A stretch of 8,517 nt of DNA, from assembly GCA_028701415.1 (NCBI GenBank), contig JAQVQU010000058.1, positions 1 through 8,517 on the forward strand. Reading direction: 5' to 3'. The notes under the pieces are model-generated. The model was not told the origin of the DNA. It searched no databases and was given only the letters and a program-made list of their open reading frames with translations. Origin of the DNA: Clostridia bacterium (GTDB taxonomy: Bacteria; Bacillota; Clostridia; Christensenellales; DTU072). Positions 6,507-8,517 of the stretch are shown in pieces (position 1 is the first letter of the stretch; every line of letters begins with the position of its first letter). Position numbers and translations under genes: made by a program.

Positions 6507-6528
6507 GTTAATAAAAAATATTATCAAC
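6507..6528 (-). other. Weak hairpin between the exported-protein gene and dnaB
   Basis: In the 61-base spacer, minus-strand RNA can fold eight base pairs (GUUGAUAA with UUAUUAAC, including one G-U pair) around a six-base loop. There is no following U-run, so it is unlikely to be a strong terminator. The two genes are probably cotranscribed. The same bases can also be read as a weak promoter (TTGATA, 16 bases, TATCTT). Confidence 0.25.
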
Positions 6529-6530
6529 CA

Positions 6531-7385
6531 TCAATTATCTAATTCTATCTTCTGTTTAGTCCTTCTTTTCTCTATTTTTCTCATTAAAAAATAAAATCCT
6601 ATTAGCGCGATTATCGATCCGATTATAAGAGTAACATTCCAACCTAATGAGTTATAAACCATCTGTGTAAGTATAATGGAGCTATCCGCAATAGAATCTT
6701 GATTCATTACAAACTCATGGATGTATAGTTCATAGTTTGAATTATAGTATATTTCATTTGCGTTAGACTGAATCGTCTTCGTGGATACACTAGTCCCAAA
6801 GTTGTAAATATATGTTAAATTATTTGCAGTTATTTGCTGGATATTAAGCAAAGCATTAACCACAGTTTGAATATAAGTATCCTCAATGTCTTTAAATACT
6901 GGTTCAGAAGAAGAGGAATAAATACTTTTGTAAAAACCCCATTCCACCAAATCTTCCAAAGGATCATAAGCTTCATACCCATTTTCATTTGGATCGGACA
7001 CTGCCATTCGATGTCTACTTGGGTAAGAGGCCAATACCACTTCAAATAAACATTCATCTTCATCGTAAGTTGAGACAAAACCTTCTTCTAAAAAATATTC
7101 TTTCAACCCGGTCAGTTCAGTATTGATACTTTCTATTAGTTGAGGCGCTTCCGAATTAGCCACTCTAGAAACAATATAATCCTCGTTAACCCATGCCTGT
7201 ATAGTATATCTGATTTCTCCATTCTTAAAATTTAAATAGTTATAAATAACTTCTGCGGTATGCAAGTCAGATACATCTGCACTTGCATAACTTATATAAT
7301 TTGTGTTTAACGAGAAAAAGCCACTCATAAGAATAAGGAAAAGAAGAATAAATATAGATATTTTTCCAATAATTTTCGTTTTCAT
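6531..7385 (-). CDS. Exported protein with C-terminal membrane anchor, function unknown
   Basis: I do not recognise the family. The 284-residue product begins with a basic N-terminus, a long hydrophobic stretch (about 9-25) and a likely signal peptidase I site YASA|D (Ala36-Asp37). There is no lipobox cysteine. Residues 37-250 are a polar, mixed alpha/beta-looking extracellular region rich in Tyr, Asn, Ser and acidic residues with only one cysteine (Cys112), so no internal disulphide. A single membrane segment (about 251-268) is followed by a basic cytoplasmic tail KIEKRRTKQK. This gives a type I topology: ectodomain outside, tail inside. There is no LPXTG motif, so it is not a sortase substrate. 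The ATG (7385-7383) has only a weak GGAAA site. The gene lies 61 bases before dnaB and 199 bases after pepF. It could be a surface or envelope-stress protein; nothing visible decides this. Confidence 0.85.
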   Translation of the reverse strand: MKTKIIGKISIFILLFLILMSGFFSLNTNYISYASADVSDLHTAEVIYNYLNFKNGEIRYTIQAWVNEDYIVSRVANSEAPQLIESINTELTGLKEYFLEEGFVSTYDEDECLFEVVLASYPSRHRMAVSDPNENGYEAYDPLEDLVEWGFYKSIYSSSSEPVFKDIEDTYIQTVVNALLNIQQITANNLTYIYNFGTSVSTKTIQSNANEIYYNSNYELYIHEFVMNQDSIADSSIILTQMVYNSLGWNVTLIIGSIIALIGFYFLMRKIEKRRTKQKIELDN

Positions 7386-7450
7386 TTAATTTCCAATATA
7401 TATAAATATAATCGATGCTTTCTTATTAATTATCATTATTATGTCAAATA

Positions 7451-7466
7451 TAAAAACCAGTTTTTA
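7451..7466. repeat. A/T-rich perfect inverted repeat in the pepF / exported-protein spacer
   Basis: TAAAAAC and GTTTTTA face each other across two bases. As RNA this would close as a six-pair stem with a CUGG loop. It lies in the putative leader of the exported-protein gene and downstream of pepF, so it could be a feeble terminator or an operator. A consensus -35 box TTGACA lies just below it (7447-7442), but no matching -10 follows at normal distance. Confidence 0.25.
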
Positions 7467-7504
7467 ATCTATCCTGATTAATCCATTTTTTAAGTAAAAA
7501 TACA

Positions 7505-7533
7505 ATTATCATTCCTAATCTTTCCCTTTGCAA
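7505..7533 (-). promoter_or_regulatory. Possible promoter of the exported-protein / dnaB unit
   Basis: On the minus strand TTGCAA (7533-7528, four of six) and GATAAT (7510-7505, five of six) are separated by 17 bases. The leader would be about 120 bases long and would contain the inverted repeat at 7451-7466. No clear terminator separates this site from pepF, so its independence is uncertain. Confidence 0.4.
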
Positions 7534-7584
7534 TATTCAACTTGTAAAAATCTAGTAAGCTTATTGAATAAATCCTAAAATTTA

Positions 7585-8517
7585 TCAGATATTTTTTAAT
7601 TGCTCAACCGCCCCTTCAAAATCATTCATTGCTTTTTCAAAGGGATCGTTAGAGGATAAGTCAACATCAGCAAGTTTTAATATGTCTACTGGAGGCAAAG
7701 AACATCCCGCAGAGAGCATCCTAAAATACTTGGGTATAAAACTACTGTCTTCCAAAATATTCTTTGCGATATTAACCGCAGCAGTTAACCCGGTAGCATA
7801 TTTGTATACGTAAAAAGGGGTGTAGAAATGAGGTATTCGTAGCCACTCACTGGCTATCTGTTCATCGTGTATAACCCCATCCCCATAATACTCTTTGTTA
7901 AGTCTATAATACTCCTCGGAAAGAAAATCGGGCGTAAGAGGTTTGCCCTCTTCATATGAGTCATGGGAAAATTTCTCAAATTCAGCAAACATAGTTTGCC
8001 TGAAAATTGTAGTCCGGAACATATTCACATAATAATTTAGAAGGAAATCCCTGCCTTTTGAGTCTGCCCTTTCTATCAAATATTTTAAGAGAAGAACTTC
8101 ATTAACTGTACTAGCAACCTCTGCAACAAATATTCTATATTCTGCTTTTTCCGGGCATTGTCCTCTATTAGACATATACGAGTGTATCGCATGTCCCATT
8201 TCATGAGCAATCGTAAAAATGTCATGTGTGGTCTTTGTATAATTTAACAACACATAGGGATGAGTCTCATATATGCTTACTGAATAAGCCCCACTTCTTT
8301 TATTTTCAGTTTCAAAAACGTCAATCCATCCTTCATTAAAAGCTCTCTTCAATAAAGATATATACTCTTCCCCGAGAGGTGCAAGGGCTTTACATATTAA
8401 TTCATAAGCTTCTTCATATTCCATAGAGAGTTCATATCCTTCACTAATGGGCAGGTACATGTCATACATATGCATTTCATTCTTTTTAAGTGCATTCCTT
8501 CTATATCGAACATACTC
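7585..8517 (-). CDS. pepF: Oligoendopeptidase F family zinc metallopeptidase, C-terminal part (partial at window edge)
   Basis: M3B peptidases of this type are cytoplasmic zinc enzymes that cut oligopeptides of roughly 7-17 residues. 310 residues are visible and the frame continues past the window end; full-length enzymes have about 600 residues, so the N-terminal half is missing. The internal ATG at 8475-8473 is not the start: 14 in-frame codons precede it and match the family pattern before HMYDMYLP. In visible numbering, the active site is HEMGHAIHS (105-113; ligands His105 and His109, catalytic Glu106), with the third ligand Glu133 in FVAEVAST. Downstream are RQTMFAEFE (173-181) and the substrate-pocket segment RIPHFYTPFYVYKYATG (227-243). 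The stop is TGA at 7587-7585; I see no strong terminator after it. The gene is probably the end of an upstream unit. Confidence 0.95.
   Translation of the reverse strand, partial: EYVRYRRNALKKNEMHMYDMYLPISEGYELSMEYEEAYELICKALAPLGEEYISLLKRAFNEGWIDVFETENKRSGAYSVSIYETHPYVLLNYTKTTHDIFTIAHEMGHAIHSYMSNRGQCPEKAEYRIFVAEVASTVNEVLLLKYLIERADSKGRDFLLNYYVNMFRTTIFRQTMFAEFEKFSHDSYEEGKPLTPDFLSEEYYRLNKEYYGDGVIHDEQIASEWLRIPHFYTPFYVYKYATGLTAAVNIAKNILEDSSFIPKYFRMLSAGCSLPPVDILKLADVDLSSNDPFEKAMNDFEGAVEQLKNI

Noticed and set aside
6830..7078. 82-codon minus-strand frame inside the exported-protein gene, and its plus-strand counterpart at 6834-7049
   Set aside because: Both lie inside the 284-residue gene in other frames; the host frame has coherent signal peptide and anchor features, and these have none.
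8473..8475. ATG at 8475 as the start of pepF
   Set aside because: The frame stays open to the window edge and the 14 upstream codons fit the PepF family; the preceding half of the enzyme must lie outside the window.

Overview
The window is a single-strand block of an AT-rich, low-GC bacterial chromosome. All seven protein genes read on the minus strand, so transcription runs from high to low coordinates. The gene content (PgpH, YbeY, Era, RecO and pyruvate phosphate dikinase side by side), AGGAGG-type ribosome binding sites and short AT-rich spacers point to Bacillota, most likely a Clostridia-like anaerobe. That placement is inferred from gene order and family, not from a marker gene. I see no rRNA, tRNA, CRISPR array, transposase or prophage gene, and no spacer longer than 250 bases.

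Layout in transcription order. 8517-7585: the C-terminal part of an M3 oligoendopeptidase (PepF), open at the window edge. 7385-6531: an unrecognised exported protein with a signal peptide and a C-terminal membrane anchor. 6469-5042: replicative helicase DnaB, behind two overlapping ribosome binding sites. 5041-4793: a 249-base spacer with a good promoter for the next unit. 4792-3320: a shortened PgpH-type membrane HD phosphodiesterase (cyclic-di-AMP hydrolase family). 3309-1831: a YbeY-Era fusion that starts 10 bases after the pgpH stop. 1830-1636: a 195-base spacer. 1635-997: a short RecO starting at TTG. 996-855: a spacer with a strong promoter overlapped by imperfect repeats. 854-1: the N-terminal third of pyruvate phosphate dikinase, open at the window edge.

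The centre corresponds to the classical Bacillota order pgpH-ybeY-dgkA-cdd-era-recO, but compacted. dgkA and cdd are absent, ybeY and era have become one reading frame, PgpH has lost its large extracellular domain, and RecO lacks the zinc-knuckle insertion. The cluster therefore couples second-messenger turnover, 16S rRNA maturation / 30S assembly and recombinational repair, followed by a central-carbon enzyme under its own promoter.

The most notable items are the YbeY-Era fusion, the minimal PgpH, the repeat structure over the ppdK promoter, and the unknown anchored exported protein next to dnaB. Most of the window is otherwise ordinary housekeeping DNA, and I found no evidence of a wholly new multi-gene system.
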